From NCBI RefSeq assembly GCF_026619435.1, contig NZ_JAOVZQ010000001.1:2425501-2489500 (forward strand): 64,000 bases of DNA, in the 5' to 3' direction. The stretch is from Hoeflea ulvae (GTDB taxonomy: Bacteria; Pseudomonadota; Alphaproteobacteria; Rhizobiales; Rhizobiaceae). A model generated the notes under the pieces. The model saw only the letters and a list, made by a program, of their open reading frames with translations. It was not told where the DNA came from and made no database searches. The translations under genes were made by a program, and so were the position numbers. Within the stretch, counting starts at the first letter, position 1. Every line of letters begins with the position of its first letter. This document shows, piece after piece, positions 19,511-28,164 of the stretch.

Positions 19511-21169
19511 ATGAGCCCGATCCAAGCCTTTGGCCAGCAGGCCGACAATCAAAGTCCGTTCTTTTCCGGGCACAATGCCTATCGTTCTGATCCTTTGCTG
19601 AAGGACATCGCGGCCGACATGCCGCGTGCGCTTCGCGATGATTTCGAAACCGTCGGCAAGTTCGTGGCCTCCTCGGAGGCGCAGGACCTGGCCCGCATTG
19701 CCAACCGCGCGGTGCCCGAACTCAGGACCCATGACGGGCAGGGCAATCGCATCGACCAGGTCGATTTCCATCCCAGCTGGCATGCCCTGATGCGCCGTGG
19801 CGTTGCCACCGGTCTGCAGGGCTCGGTCTGGGAAGGCCGCCGCGAGGAAGCGGGCCTTGCCCACCAGGCCCGCGCCATCCGGTTCTACCTCACAGCCGGT
19901 CTGGAATGCGGACATCTGTGTCCGCTGACCATGACCAATGCCTCGATCGCCGCCATCATGGCCTCGCCGCGTATCGAGAAGGCCTGGGCGCCGCAGGTGG
20001 TGTCGCGCCGCTATGATGGCAGCCATCGTCCGGCCATGCAGAAATCCGGTGTGACCATCGGCATGGGCATGACCGAAAAACAGGGCGGAACCGATGTCCG
20101 CGCCAACCAGAGCACGGCGACCCGCGCCGGCGAGGGCGTCTACAGGCTGTCGGGACACAAATGGTTCCTGTCCGCGCCGATGTCGGACGGTTTTGTCATG
20201 CTGGCCCGGACCGGCAGCGAGAACAGCGGCGAACTGAGCTGTTTTCTGGTGCCCCGGATCCTCGAGGATGGCAATCTCAACGGATTGCGGCTGCAGAGGT
20301 TGAAAGACAAGCTCGGCAACCGGTCCAATGCGTCCTCCGAGGTCGAGTTCACCGACACATTCGGCTTCCTGCTGGGCGGCGAAGGCGAGGGCGTGCGCAC
20401 CATTCTGGACATGGTGACGCTGACCCGGCTCGACTGCGCGCTGGCGTCCGCCGGCATGATGCGCGCCAGCCTGGCAGAGGCGGTGCATCATTGCCGTCAC
20501 CGGCGGGTCTTTGGTCAGTTGCTGATCGACCAGCCCCTGATGATCCGGGTCCTGGCCGATCTGGCGCTGGAGGTTGCGGCAGCGACGGCGCTGTCGCTGC
20601 GGCTGGCTCGCGCCTTCGACATGGCCCGGGACAATCCCGCCGAGGCGGCGATCGCCCGGCTGCTGACGCCGGTGGTCAAATACTGGGTCTGCAAGATCGC
20701 GCCTTCGGTCATCTATGAGGTGATGGAATGCATGGGCGGCAATGGTTATGTCGAGGAACGCGCCGTCGCCCGGCACTACCGCGAGGCTCCGGTCAATGCG
20801 ATCTGGGAAGGCTCGGGCAATGTCATGGCGCTGGATGTGCTGCGGGTCCTGACCCGTGGCCGTGAACTGTGCGAAGTGGCGCTCGACAGCATCAACACCG
20901 ATCTCGGCGCGGCCGGGCCGCGCACCGTCGATGTGCTCAGGGCCTGCATGGCCGTGGCCGAACGGGACGAGGGCGCCGCACGGCTTCTTACCGAACAGTT
21001 CGCGCTGGCTGCGGCGGCGGCCGAGCTGACCCGGCTCGGCGCCGGCCATGTCGCCGAAGCCTTTGTCGAAACCCGGCTTGGCGGCGCCTGGCGGTCGACC
21101 TACGGCATGCTGGATGCCCGCTTCGACGGCCGCCAGATCATCGACATGCTCTATCCGCCGGCGATCTGA
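19511..21169 (+). CDS. AidB-like acyl-CoA dehydrogenase
   Basis: A 552-residue flavoprotein of the acyl-CoA dehydrogenase fold. The flavin and substrate region shows GMGMTEKQGGTDVRANQS. The C-terminal domain shows YEVMECMGGNGYVEERAVARHYREAPVNAIWEGSGNVMALD, characteristic of the AidB branch. E. coli AidB binds DNA and is induced by alkylation damage. Other members act on isovaleryl-CoA-like substrates, so the role here is open. I chose ATG 19511 with GAGG four bases before it. In-frame ATGs at 19475 and 19499 lack a ribosome site. The 3' end overlaps the convergent AEC permease gene by 19 bp. Confidence 0.85.
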   Translation: MSPIQAFGQQADNQSPFFSGHNAYRSDPLLKDIAADMPRALRDDFETVGKFVASSEAQDLARIANRAVPELRTHDGQGNRIDQVDFHPSWHALMRRGVATGLQGSVWEGRREEAGLAHQARAIRFYLTAGLECGHLCPLTMTNASIAAIMASPRIEKAWAPQVVSRRYDGSHRPAMQKSGVTIGMGMTEKQGGTDVRANQSTATRAGEGVYRLSGHKWFLSAPMSDGFVMLARTGSENSGELSCFLVPRILEDGNLNGLRLQRLKDKLGNRSNASSEVEFTDTFGFLLGGEGEGVRTILDMVTLTRLDCALASAGMMRASLAEAVHHCRHRRVFGQLLIDQPLMIRVLADLALEVAAATALSLRLARAFDMARDNPAEAAIARLLTPVVKYWVCKIAPSVIYEVMECMGGNGYVEERAVARHYREAPVNAIWEGSGNVMALDVLRVLTRGRELCEVALDSINTDLGAAGPRTVDVLRACMAVAERDEGAARLLTEQFALAAAAAELTRLGAGHVAEAFVETRLGGAWRSTYGMLDARFDGRQIIDMLYPPAI

Positions 21170-22086
21170 TCAACGCACCACATCACCGCCGGAATGGTGA
21201 TGAAGGACAAGACGGTCTGCACCGTGGCGACGGCGGCATAAAGCGGCGCGTCGCCGCCCATCTGGCGCGCCAGCAGGTAGCCGTTCATCGCTGTCGGCAC
21301 CGAAGCGCAGAGTGCGACGATCATCAGCGGCTCGCCGCTCAGGCCGAAGGCCAGCGCCAGCCCGATCATGATCATCGGAAACACGACCAGCTTGAGCAGG
21401 GTCGGCGCCAGCACGGCGGGGCCGGGGCGAATGGCGTCATTGAGTTTGAGCCCGGCGCCGACCATCAGCAGACCGAGGCCGAGTGAAGACCGCGCGATCA
21501 GATCGATCGCCAGTTCCACCGGTTGATAGATGTCGAAGGGCAGGGCGTTGGCCACCAGGCCGGCGACGCAGCCCAGGATCAGCGGATTGCCGGCAATGCG
21601 CTTGACCAGGGTCGCCAGGCTGCGGCCGCCGGTGCCGTACCAGACCAGCACTATCACATTGATGAAATTGAGCGGGATCATGATCACCGCCATCACCAGC
21701 GCCACCAGCGCCAGCCCGGCCGGTCCGGAAAGCTTTTCGGCGATCGCCAGCGCAATGAAGGCGTTCCACCGCGACGAGGTCTGAAACAGGGTCGTATAGC
21801 TCGCATCCGACATGCCGCGCACACGCGCCAGCGGATGCAGCGCGAGCAGAAGCGCAGTCATGACGCCGACCGCAATCAGCGCCACCAGCGAGACCGTGCC
21901 GAGCTCGGTGCTGGAAAAATCGGCCTTTGCCAGGGTCAGGAACAGCAGCGACGGAAACAGCACATAATAGCCCACGGTCTCCAGTCCGGGCCAGAGGCTC
22001 TGGTCGATGAACCGTGCATGGCGCAACGCCGCGCCCAGGAGAACGATCAGGAAAATCGGCAGAATGCTTTCAAATATCAGGGACAT
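21151..22086 (-). CDS. AEC (auxin efflux carrier) family permease
   Basis: A 311-residue integral membrane protein of the bile/arsenite/riboflavin-type AEC family, about ten transmembrane helices in two five-helix halves. Recognised from FPSLLFLTLAKADFS early on, and from SLGLGLLMVGAGL and the late ALCASVPTAMNGYLLARQMGG, which is strongly conserved in the family. The substrate is probably a small organic acid, not predictable from sequence. I chose ATG 22086 because GCGAG precedes it. Another ATG lies at 22098. It overlaps the AidB-like gene tail to tail. Confidence 0.85.
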   Translation of the reverse strand: MSLIFESILPIFLIVLLGAALRHARFIDQSLWPGLETVGYYVLFPSLLFLTLAKADFSSTELGTVSLVALIAVGVMTALLLALHPLARVRGMSDASYTTLFQTSSRWNAFIALAIAEKLSGPAGLALVALVMAVIMIPLNFINVIVLVWYGTGGRSLATLVKRIAGNPLILGCVAGLVANALPFDIYQPVELAIDLIARSSLGLGLLMVGAGLKLNDAIRPGPAVLAPTLLKLVVFPMIMIGLALAFGLSGEPLMIVALCASVPTAMNGYLLARQMGGDAPLYAAVATVQTVLSFITIPAVMWCVDQIAGG

Positions 22087-22248
22087 CGGTCTCGCCATGT
22101 GCTGGAAGCAATTTCATAGGGGCTCCGGAACCGGCGGGCAATGGCGGCCGTTAACCTTAACAAATGGTTTACATTGCGTCTGCGTGTTCACACGTTCATT
22201 CTGGACCCAACGCAAAGACTGCAGCTTCGGAAGGTTGACGGATCCGCA

Positions 22249-22839
22249 ATGAAGACAAGCCGCCTGTTCTACACCTCAATGATGCTGTTCTGGATCGGTT
22301 TCCTGGCGCTTTTGGCGCTGGTCGTGACCTATGCACCGCAGGGTGGGGTGGAGCTGGCCGGTCTGACGCTGTTTGCCGATACCGGACTGGTCGGGGCCGC
22401 GATGGCGGCAATGGACGCGATAGGTCTTTCACTGACGGCGCAGAGCGTGGTGTTCGGCCTGCTCGGCGGCTTCAACGTGGCATCTGCCGGATTGCTGCTG
22501 TTTGCGATGATGTTCTGCGTGTTTGGCGAGGAACGCGAGCAGCGCGAGGCGCGGCCTCTGGCGGAAGGGGCGGCGACCTGTTCGGCCGCAGCGGCTGCCC
22601 TGTTGGTGGCGGTGTCCTTCGCGGGCGGCCATGCCGGCGCGCTGATGGTGTTGCAGCTGATCGGCTTCGGCGGGCTGCTGCTGACGGTCCTGTCGCTCGC
22701 CCAGGCCATGATCGTGCCGGACGAGAGCAGGCTCGGGGATATCTCGGCACTGGATGATGTCATCGCCGACCACGCGGCCAATCACGCCGCCTTCAGCGCC
22801 CAGCTGGCGTCCTTCTCCAGGCGCGAGCCGATTTCATGA
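22249..22839 (+). CDS. Hypothetical four-helix membrane protein
   Basis: A 196-residue protein with four predicted transmembrane helices (near residues 10-30, 60-90 with breaks, 110-135 and 145-170), charged loops, and a soluble acidic tail. I recognise no family. The ATG at 22249 gives a normal membrane-protein start (MKTSRLFYTSMMLFW). AAGG is 15 bp away, rather far, so the start is uncertain. The stop overlaps the ATG of the DUF6105 gene (ATGA), so the two membrane proteins are co-translated and may act together. Confidence 0.65.
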   Translation: MKTSRLFYTSMMLFWIGFLALLALVVTYAPQGGVELAGLTLFADTGLVGAAMAAMDAIGLSLTAQSVVFGLLGGFNVASAGLLLFAMMFCVFGEEREQREARPLAEGAATCSAAAAALLVAVSFAGGHAGALMVLQLIGFGGLLLTVLSLAQAMIVPDESRLGDISALDDVIADHAANHAAFSAQLASFSRREPIS

Positions 22840-23186
22840 AGCTTTTCCTTTTCCTCTGGATTGTCCCCATCATCCTGCTCGGCAGCTGGTACGGCCTGTC
22901 CTATTACGACATCAATTTCGGCTACCGGATCCTGTCGCGCGAGCTGCATGACCTGGTGTTCACCATCTATGGCAACCTGCTCGGTCTCGAACCCGAATCA
23001 ATCCCGCCGCTGGTGGTCAAGGCGGTGATCTTCGACACATTCCTGGTTGTCGGCTTCATCGTCCTCAAGCGCCGCCGCAAGCAGATCTGGGCGGGGCTGT
23101 GCCAGCTCTTCCGCTGGACCGGCGGGCATACGCCGTCCGAAGAGGCCACGCCGCAACCGCAATCGGATTATTCAAGAATCGGCTGA
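22836..23186 (+). CDS. DUF6105 family membrane protein
   Basis: A 116-residue protein with an N-terminal membrane anchor ([20 protein letters not shown]) and a second hydrophobic helix near residues 62-78, followed by a basic then disordered tail. The segment [20 protein letters not shown] matches what I recall of the rhizobial DUF6105 family, whose function is unknown. Coupled by ATGA overlap to the preceding membrane-protein gene. Its 3' end overlaps the convergent ruvX by 15 bp, showing very tight packing. Confidence 0.75.
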   Translation: MKLFLFLWIVPIILLGSWYGLSYYDINFGYRILSRELHDLVFTIYGNLLGLEPESIPPLVVKAVIFDTFLVVGFIVLKRRRKQIWAGLCQLFRWTGGHTPSEEATPQPQSDYSRIG

Positions 23187-23666
23187 CCCCGCATGTGCCC
23201 GGCGCAGGCCTGCAAGCCGGTCGAGCGCGCCCTGCAGGATGAAGCTGGCGGCGGCCGAATCGATCCGCTCCTTGCGCTTCTTGCGCGAGACATCCATTTC
23301 GATCAGCGCCCGTTCGGCGGCCACGGTCGACAATCGCTCGTCCCAGAACACGAAGGGCAGGTCGGTTTTGTCCGCCATGCTGCGCACGAAGGCGCGCGTG
23401 GACTGGACGCGCGGTCCTTCGCTGCCATCCATGTTGACCGGCAGGCCGATCACAGCCGCGCCGACATTGTCCCGCGCCAGTGATTCGAGCAGCACGATTG
23501 CATCGAGGGTGAACTTCTTGCGCTTGATCATCGGTCGCGGCGAGGCAAGCCGCAGCGACAGGTCGGAGACGGCCAGCCCGATGGTCACGCTGCCCAGATC
23601 GATGCCGGCAATGGTCTGTCCCGGCAGCAGCCGCTCATTCAGCTCTTCGATCCCGATCACCGCCAT
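23172..23666 (-). CDS. ruvX: RuvX/YqgF-family nuclease (16S rRNA 5'-end processing)
   Basis: A 164-residue RNase H-fold protein. The family is thought to process pre-16S rRNA and was earlier called a putative Holliday junction resolvase. Recognised from [17 protein letters not shown] (first catalytic Asp), [20 protein letters not shown] and [18 protein letters not shown], ending in [14 protein letters not shown] (late Asp). I chose ATG 23666 because GGAG lies eight bases upstream. An open frame reaches 23696. It stands alone, convergent with DUF6105. Confidence 0.9.
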   Translation of the reverse strand: MAVIGIEELNERLLPGQTIAGIDLGSVTIGLAVSDLSLRLASPRPMIKRKKFTLDAIVLLESLARDNVGAAVIGLPVNMDGSEGPRVQSTRAFVRSMADKTDLPFVFWDERLSTVAAERALIEMDVSRKKRKERIDSAAASFILQGALDRLAGLRRAHAGSADS

Positions 23667-23756
23667 TTTACAAACTCCGCCTTTGCGCCGGGGCACGTGC
23701 CGGGCTAGATGATGGGTTTAGCGAACATGCCCAGAAAATGCGAGGGAGCGTATCCA

Positions 23757-24464
23757 ATGAAAATCACCTGGCTCGGCCATTCTGCCTTCCGGTTGGAAAC
23801 CGCCAAATCCACCATCCTGATCGACCCGTTCTTCACCGGAAATCCAAGTTTTGAAGGCAATGACCGCAAGGACGCGGTCAAGGGCGTCACCCATATTCTG
23901 CTCACCCATGGCCATGGCGACCATATTGGCGATACCGCCGAGATTGCCAAGGAAACCGGCGCGGTCGTGCTGGCCAATTACGATCTTGGCATGTGGCTCA
24001 CCCATCATCAGGGTGTGGAGCGTCTGGAGATGGGCAATACCGGCGGCACCATTGCGCTGGACGGTTTTTCCGCCACCTTCGTCAACGCGTTCCATTCCTC
24101 GGCCCATATCACCTCCGATGGCGTGTCGCATTCGCTCGGCAGCGCCAATGGCCTGATGCTGCATTTCGAGGACGAGCCCAGTCTCCTGCACATGGGCGAC
24201 ACCGATATCTTCTCCGACATGGCTCTGATCAACGAGTTGCACCGTCCGGAAATCGGCATTGTGCCGATCGGCGATCGCTTCACCATGGGCGGCGCGGTGG
24301 CGGCACTCGCCTGCCGCCGGTTCTTCTCCTTCGCCAAGGTGCTGCCTTGCCATTACGGCACCTTCCCTATTCTCGACCAGACCGCCGACGCCTTTCTCGA
24401 AGGCATGGAAGAGGACGCCAGGAACGTCGCCGTGCCCAAATCCGGCGAAAGCATCACGGTCTGA
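23757..24464 (+). CDS. UPF0173-type metal-dependent hydrolase (metallo-beta-lactamase fold)
   Basis: A 235-residue protein beginning [15 protein letters not shown], the hallmark of the UPF0173/YtkL group. The metal-binding motif [10 protein letters not shown] is intact, with further ligands in FHSSAH and MGDTDIF and a late CHYGTFP. It should hydrolyse an unidentified substrate in the cytoplasm. A strong GAGGGAG nine bases before the ATG at 23757 fixes the start over an open frame beginning at 23709. Not obviously in an operon. Confidence 0.88.
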   Translation: MKITWLGHSAFRLETAKSTILIDPFFTGNPSFEGNDRKDAVKGVTHILLTHGHGDHIGDTAEIAKETGAVVLANYDLGMWLTHHQGVERLEMGNTGGTIALDGFSATFVNAFHSSAHITSDGVSHSLGSANGLMLHFEDEPSLLHMGDTDIFSDMALINELHRPEIGIVPIGDRFTMGGAVAALACRRFFSFAKVLPCHYGTFPILDQTADAFLEGMEEDARNVAVPKSGESITV

Positions 24465-24512
24465 CGCGCGGTCGGGGCGGATCCCGGCAGCATAACGGAC
24501 AGGTGGACGAAA

Positions 24513-25103
24513 ATGACCCAGGATGACCGGACGCTCAGCTTTTATACGCAGCGCGCGTCAGCCTATGCCGCGCGCACTGAATACGCGAACTCGAAGCAGA
24601 TCGAGGCCTTTCTGTCCTTGCTGCCCGCCGGGGCCACCATTCTCGAACTGGGATGCGGATCCGGGCGGGACAGTGAATTCATGATCGGCAGGGGATTTGA
24701 CCTGCATCCCACGGACGGCACGCCCGAGCTGGCGCAAGCGGCCCAACAACGCCTCGGCATACCGGTCGCCACGCTGTTGTTTGCGGACCTGGATGCGGAC
24801 GACGCCTATGAAGGCATATGGGCCAATGCCTGCCTGCTGCATGTTCCCCGCCCGGATCTGCCGGGGATCCTGTCGAAAGTTCACACCGCATTGAAGAAAG
24901 GCGGAGCCTTTTACGCCAGTTTCAAGGCTGGCGACACCGAGGGCCGCGACCAGTTCGACCGCTACTACAACTATCCGTCTGAGCGTCTGTTGCGGCGATG
25001 GTATGCCCCGTCGGGATGGACGAACATCGATATCACGACCCGGATGGGCGGCGGCTATGACGGCAAGCCGACCGAATGGCTCCATGTCACTGCGGTCAAG
25101 TAA
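24513..25103 (+). CDS. Class I SAM-dependent methyltransferase
   Basis: A 196-residue methyltransferase. The SAM-binding motif I is TILELGCGSGRDS, followed by the acidic GTPELAQ region and the motif IV-like IWANACLLHVPRPDL. The late KKGGAFYASFKAG belongs to the same fold. The acceptor substrate is unknown. It lies 48 bp after the UPF0173 gene on the same strand. The combination is not one I can interpret. Confidence 0.8.
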   Translation: MTQDDRTLSFYTQRASAYAARTEYANSKQIEAFLSLLPAGATILELGCGSGRDSEFMIGRGFDLHPTDGTPELAQAAQQRLGIPVATLLFADLDADDAYEGIWANACLLHVPRPDLPGILSKVHTALKKGGAFYASFKAGDTEGRDQFDRYYNYPSERLLRRWYAPSGWTNIDITTRMGGGYDGKPTEWLHVTAVK

Positions 25104-25223
25104 AGCCGGGTTTCGCATGATTGCCAGCCTGGCCGCGATGACAAAACAGCGGCCCGCGGTTGCGTGCGCCGCCGCCCACCGCTATAGCGGGGCAACCTGT
25201 TCACACCACCTGATGAGGACCCG

Positions 25224-25511
25224 ATGTCCGTAGATCTTGCCACCGTCAAACGCGTTGCGCACCTGGCGCGAATTGCCGTCACCGACGAGGATGCCGCGCG
25301 CATGGAAGGCGAACTCAATGCCATCCTCGGCTTTGTCGAACAGCTCTCGGAAGTCGATGTCGACGGCGTCGAGCCGATGACCTCGGTCACCCCGATGATG
25401 ATGAAGAAGCGCGCCGACATCGTCACCGATGGCTCCAAGGCCGAGGATATCGTCGCCAATGCGCCTGAATCCACCGACAATTTCTTCGTCGTGCCGAAGG
25501 TGGTCGAATAG
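25224..25511 (+). CDS. gatC: Asp-tRNA(Asn)/Glu-tRNA(Gln) amidotransferase subunit C
   Basis: A 95-residue subunit that stabilises GatA and wraps around the GatA-GatB interface of the tRNA-dependent amidotransferase. Recognised from [40 protein letters not shown] and the C-terminal [15 protein letters not shown] lies five bases upstream of the ATG. The complex makes Gln-tRNA(Gln) and/or Asn-tRNA(Asn) in bacteria lacking the direct synthetases. gatA follows after one intervening GNAT gene, and gatB is 1.8 kb beyond gatA. Confidence 0.95.
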   Translation: MSVDLATVKRVAHLARIAVTDEDAARMEGELNAILGFVEQLSEVDVDGVEPMTSVTPMMMKKRADIVTDGSKAEDIVANAPESTDNFFVVPKVVE

Positions 25512-25514
25512 GGC

Positions 25515-25997
25515 ATGGCTGTATCGGTCGCCATAGAATCGCCGTTGCAGGACGAGGTGAAGGGCCTGGTCGAGGCACTCGACGCCCATCTGCTGCCGCT
25601 TGCGCCGGCTCAGTTCCACTTCGGCCTCAATATCGAGGAAATGACCGGTTCCGACACCACCGTGTTCGTGGCGCGCAATGATGCCAGCCAGGCCATCGGC
25701 CTGGGCGCGCTCAAGGATGTGGGGCCGGATGCCGGCCTGCGCACCGGTGAGGTCAAGCGCATGTTCACCGCGCCGGCAGTTCGCGGCCAGCGTGTCGGCT
25801 CGGCGCTGCTTGCGGCGATCTGCGATTGCGCTCGCGCGCTTGGCATCGAGCGGCTGGTGCTCGAGACCGGAGTGGGCGAGGGCCTTGCCGCAGCCATCCG
25901 GCTTTACCAAAACCACGGCTTCACCGAATGTGGCGCCGTGCTCGATTATCCTGATTCCGGCTATTCCCGGTTCTTTGAAAAGAAGTTGTCCGCATGA
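25515..25997 (+). CDS. GNAT-family N-acetyltransferase inserted between gatC and gatA
   Basis: A 160-residue acetyltransferase. Acetyl-CoA binding core: [20 protein letters not shown], then the C-terminal [20 protein letters not shown]. This resembles the putative acetyltransferase YsnE/YedL-type branch. It starts 3 bp after the gatC stop, and its TGA overlaps the gatA ATG (ATGA), so it is co-translated with the amidotransferase subunits. Whether it modifies the translation apparatus or is only a hitchhiker cannot be told from sequence. Confidence 0.85.
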   Translation: MAVSVAIESPLQDEVKGLVEALDAHLLPLAPAQFHFGLNIEEMTGSDTTVFVARNDASQAIGLGALKDVGPDAGLRTGEVKRMFTAPAVRGQRVGSALLAAICDCARALGIERLVLETGVGEGLAAAIRLYQNHGFTECGAVLDYPDSGYSRFFEKKLSA

Positions 25998-27475
25998 CCG
26001 ACCTGATCCGTCTGACCATCGCCGAAGCCCGAGACGAAATGGGCAAGGGCACATTTTCCAGCCTCGAGCTGACCGATGCCTATCTGGCTGCGATCGATGC
26101 CGCCAACCCGTCCATCAACGCCTATGTCAAGGTCACGGCCGACAAGGCCCGCGACATGGCCAAGGCGTCCGACGCCCGCCGCGCCGACGGCAAGGCCGGT
26201 GATCTGGAAGGCATTCCGCTCGGCATCAAGGATCTTTATGCCACCGAAGGCGTCCACACCCAGGCCTGCAGCCATGTGCTTGACGGCTTCGAGCCGCGGT
26301 ATGAATCCACCGTCACGGCCAATCTCTGGGCCGATGGCGCCGTCATGCTGGGCAAGCTCAACATGGATGAATTCGCCATGGGCTCCTCCAATGAGAGCTC
26401 CTATTACGGCCCGGTGATCAATCCCTGGCGCGCAGAAGGCTCCAACGCCAATCTGGTGCCCGGCGGCTCTTCCGGCGGCTCGGCTGCCGCTGTTGCCGCA
26501 CTGCTGTGCGCCGGCGCCACAGCAACCGATACCGGCGGCTCGATCCGCCAGCCTGCGGCATTCACCGGCACGGTTGGCATCAAGCCGACCTATGGCCGCT
26601 GCTCGCGCTGGGGCATTGCCGCTTTCGCCTCGTCGCTTGATCAGGCCGGCCCGATTGCCCGCGATGTCCGCGATGCGGCGATCATGCTCAAATCCATGGC
26701 CTCGGCTGATGCCGGGGACACCACCTCGGTGGATCTGCCGGTGCCCGATTACGAAGCCGCACTCGGCGGTTCGGTCAAGGGACTGAAGATCGGCATTCCG
26801 CGCGAATACCGCATCGATGGTATGCCCGCAGAAATTGACGCCGTCTGGCAGCAGGGTATTGCCTGGCTCAAGGATGCCGGCGCCGAGATCGTCGACATCG
26901 AACTGCCGCACACCAAATATGCGCTGCCGGCCTATTACATCGTTGCACCTGCGGAAGCCTCGTCCAACCTGGCCCGCTATGACGGCGTCCGCTATGGCCT
27001 GCGCGTGCAGGGCAGGGACATTGCCGAGATGTATGAAAAGACCCGTGCCGAAGGTTTTGGCGAGGAGGTCAAGCGGCGCATCATGATCGGCACCTATGTG
27101 CTCTCCGCCGGCTATTACGACGCCTATTACCTGCGCGCCCAGAAGGTACGCACCCTGATCAAGCGCGACTTCGAACTGGCCTTCGAGGCCGGCGTCGACG
27201 CCATCCTGACGCCCGCCACCCCGTCCTCGGCCTTTGCTGTCGGTGACGAGAACCTGGCGGCTGACCCGGTGAAAATGTATCTCAACGACATTTTCACCGT
27301 CACCGTCAACATGGCAGGCCTTCCCGGTATCGCTGTGCCCGCCGGCCTCGACCCCAAGGGTCTGCCGCTCGGCCTGCAGCTGATCGGCCGTCCGTTCGAG
27401 GAAGAAACCCTGTTCAGGACCGCCCATGTGATCGAACAGGCCGCGGGCCGGTTCGAGCCGAAGCGCTGGTGGTAA
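25994..27475 (+). CDS. gatA: Asp-tRNA(Asn)/Glu-tRNA(Gln) amidotransferase subunit A
   Basis: A 493-residue glutaminase subunit that releases ammonia for transamidation. Amidase-signature catalytic triad: Lys79 (GIPLGIKD), a Ser in [13 protein letters not shown] (residues 157-169), and the nucleophile Ser183 in [12 protein letters not shown]. The C-terminal region ([17 protein letters not shown] and TPATPSSAF) is typical. Coupled to the upstream GNAT by ATGA. An intrinsic terminator follows at 27489, so gatB is transcribed separately. Confidence 0.97.
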   Translation: MTDLIRLTIAEARDEMGKGTFSSLELTDAYLAAIDAANPSINAYVKVTADKARDMAKASDARRADGKAGDLEGIPLGIKDLYATEGVHTQACSHVLDGFEPRYESTVTANLWADGAVMLGKLNMDEFAMGSSNESSYYGPVINPWRAEGSNANLVPGGSSGGSAAAVAALLCAGATATDTGGSIRQPAAFTGTVGIKPTYGRCSRWGIAAFASSLDQAGPIARDVRDAAIMLKSMASADAGDTTSVDLPVPDYEAALGGSVKGLKIGIPREYRIDGMPAEIDAVWQQGIAWLKDAGAEIVDIELPHTKYALPAYYIVAPAEASSNLARYDGVRYGLRVQGRDIAEMYEKTRAEGFGEEVKRRIMIGTYVLSAGYYDAYYLRAQKVRTLIKRDFELAFEAGVDAILTPATPSSAFAVGDENLAADPVKMYLNDIFTVTVNMAGLPGIAVPAGLDPKGLPLGLQLIGRPFEEETLFRTAHVIEQAAGRFEPKRWW

Positions 27476-27488
27476 TACGAACCAATGG

Positions 27489-27517
27489 GCGGCGCCCGAA
27501 GGCGCCGCTTTGGTTTT
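27489..27517 (+). terminator. Intrinsic terminator of the gatC-gatA operon
   Basis: GCGGCGCC, CGAA loop, GGCGCCGC, then TTTGGTTTT. The eight-base perfect stem follows the gatA stop by 13 bp. The tail overlaps the 3' end of the convergent yjhX-like gene. Confidence 0.85.
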
Positions 27518-27773
27518 ACCTGTTGTTGAGCTGCGATCTGACCAGTTCCAGCCCGCGGCGGGTGACGCCATAGGGCTGCCCCTTGCGCGAACTTATGGCG
27601 CGTCTGCGCTTGAGCTTGCGGAAGATTTCGAGGTCGAGGCCGCCATAGAGCCAGCCCTCGCGGGTGATGAGTCTGGCGTCGGCGATTTTCCTGGCGTCAT
27701 TGCGGGTGAGTTCGATCCTGCCGCCCTGGGCGAGCAGATGCAGGATACGCTGTTCGGCGCGTGATATGTCCAT
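27516..27773 (-). CDS. yjhX: YjhX/TopAI-like protein (putative topoisomerase I inhibitor toxin)
   Basis: An 85-residue winged-helix-like protein, the same length as E. coli YjhX, which was characterised as TopAI, a toxin that binds and inhibits topoisomerase I. Shared features: MDISRAEQRILHLLAQGGRI at the start, ITREGWLYGGLDLEIFRKLK in the middle, and GQPYGVTRRGLELVRSQLNNR-type ending (Y, T, G, V, R, L and N-N-R conserved). I chose ATG 27773. No strong ribosome site precedes it; a GNRA hairpin lies 20 bases upstream. Its leader (27774-27940) contains a short upstream ORF and alternative hairpins. In E. coli the antitoxin is the GNAT protein YjhQ. A GNAT gene lies divergently 390 bp away, but orthology is not established. 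Confidence 0.8.
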   Translation of the reverse strand: MDISRAEQRILHLLAQGGRIELTRNDARKIADARLITREGWLYGGLDLEIFRKLKRRRAISSRKGQPYGVTRRGLELVRSQLNNR

Positions 27774-27940
27774 GAGTGTCGTGTCCGGGATAGCGCTCTT
27801 GCGAGCGCACAAAAACAATCGCCAACGTCGAGGACGTCAGCGGTTTCAATGTTCTTGTCGGGCCTGCGCGGCGTCGTTGACGCGGGCAGGCCCCTTACCG
27901 GGCCTCGGACAGAGACAGCATAAAAACTCCGTAATTGGAC
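27774..27940 (-). promoter_or_regulatory. Putative attenuator-type leader of the yjhX-like gene
   Basis: Read on the minus strand from the predicted start near 27940. First comes an 8-codon ORF (27921-27895). Segment A, AGGCCC (27905-27900), lies inside that ORF. Segment B, GGGCCTGC (27893-27886), follows its stop. Segment C, GCAGGCCC (27867-27860), comes further on. A can pair with the first six bases of B (six-base loop). B can pair instead with C over eight base pairs, with an inner GCGTC/GACGC stem. The two hairpins exclude each other, so a ribosome stalled on the small ORF would favour B:C. Finally GCGCTC-GCAA-GAGCGC (27808-27793), a GNRA-loop hairpin, sits 20 bases before the yjhX ATG. 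No U-run follows B:C, so control would be at translation or Rho-dependent termination. Confidence 0.55.
27895..27921 (-). CDS. Upstream leader ORF of yjhX (8 codons)
   Basis: ATG CTG TCT CTG TCC GAG GCC CGG TAA, encoding MLSLSEAR. GGAG ends five bases before the ATG, a much better ribosome site than that of yjhX itself, so translation is likely. Its last codons form one arm of a hairpin whose other arm lies just after the stop. A position-equivalent leader ORF (toiL) is reported to control E. coli topAI in response to ribosome-targeting antibiotics. Confidence 0.5.
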   Translation of the reverse strand: MLSLSEAR

Positions 27941-27946
27941 GGTCGC

Positions 27947-27975
27947 AAGATATTTGAAGACTGTTTTTCGGTCAA
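27947..27975 (-). promoter_or_regulatory. Promoter of the yjhX leader
   Basis: On the minus strand TTGACC (27975-27970) and TATCTT (27952-27947) are separated by 17 bp. Transcription would start near 27940, about 18 bases before the leader ORF. Confidence 0.55.
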
Positions 27976-28164
27976 TCCCGCCGGCTGCAACAAAAAGTCC
28001 CGAGATTGGCCGGATTTTCATTTTGCGCACAAGGAAAGCATGCGGAAAACCTCGCCCGGGCAAAGAGTAGACCACATCAGGGCTTGATGAACCTGTTGAT
28101 TCCGGCGACAGTCGGATCAATTGGCGGCGTATCGGCGTGGCCTTGACCTGACGGAGCCGTAGAG

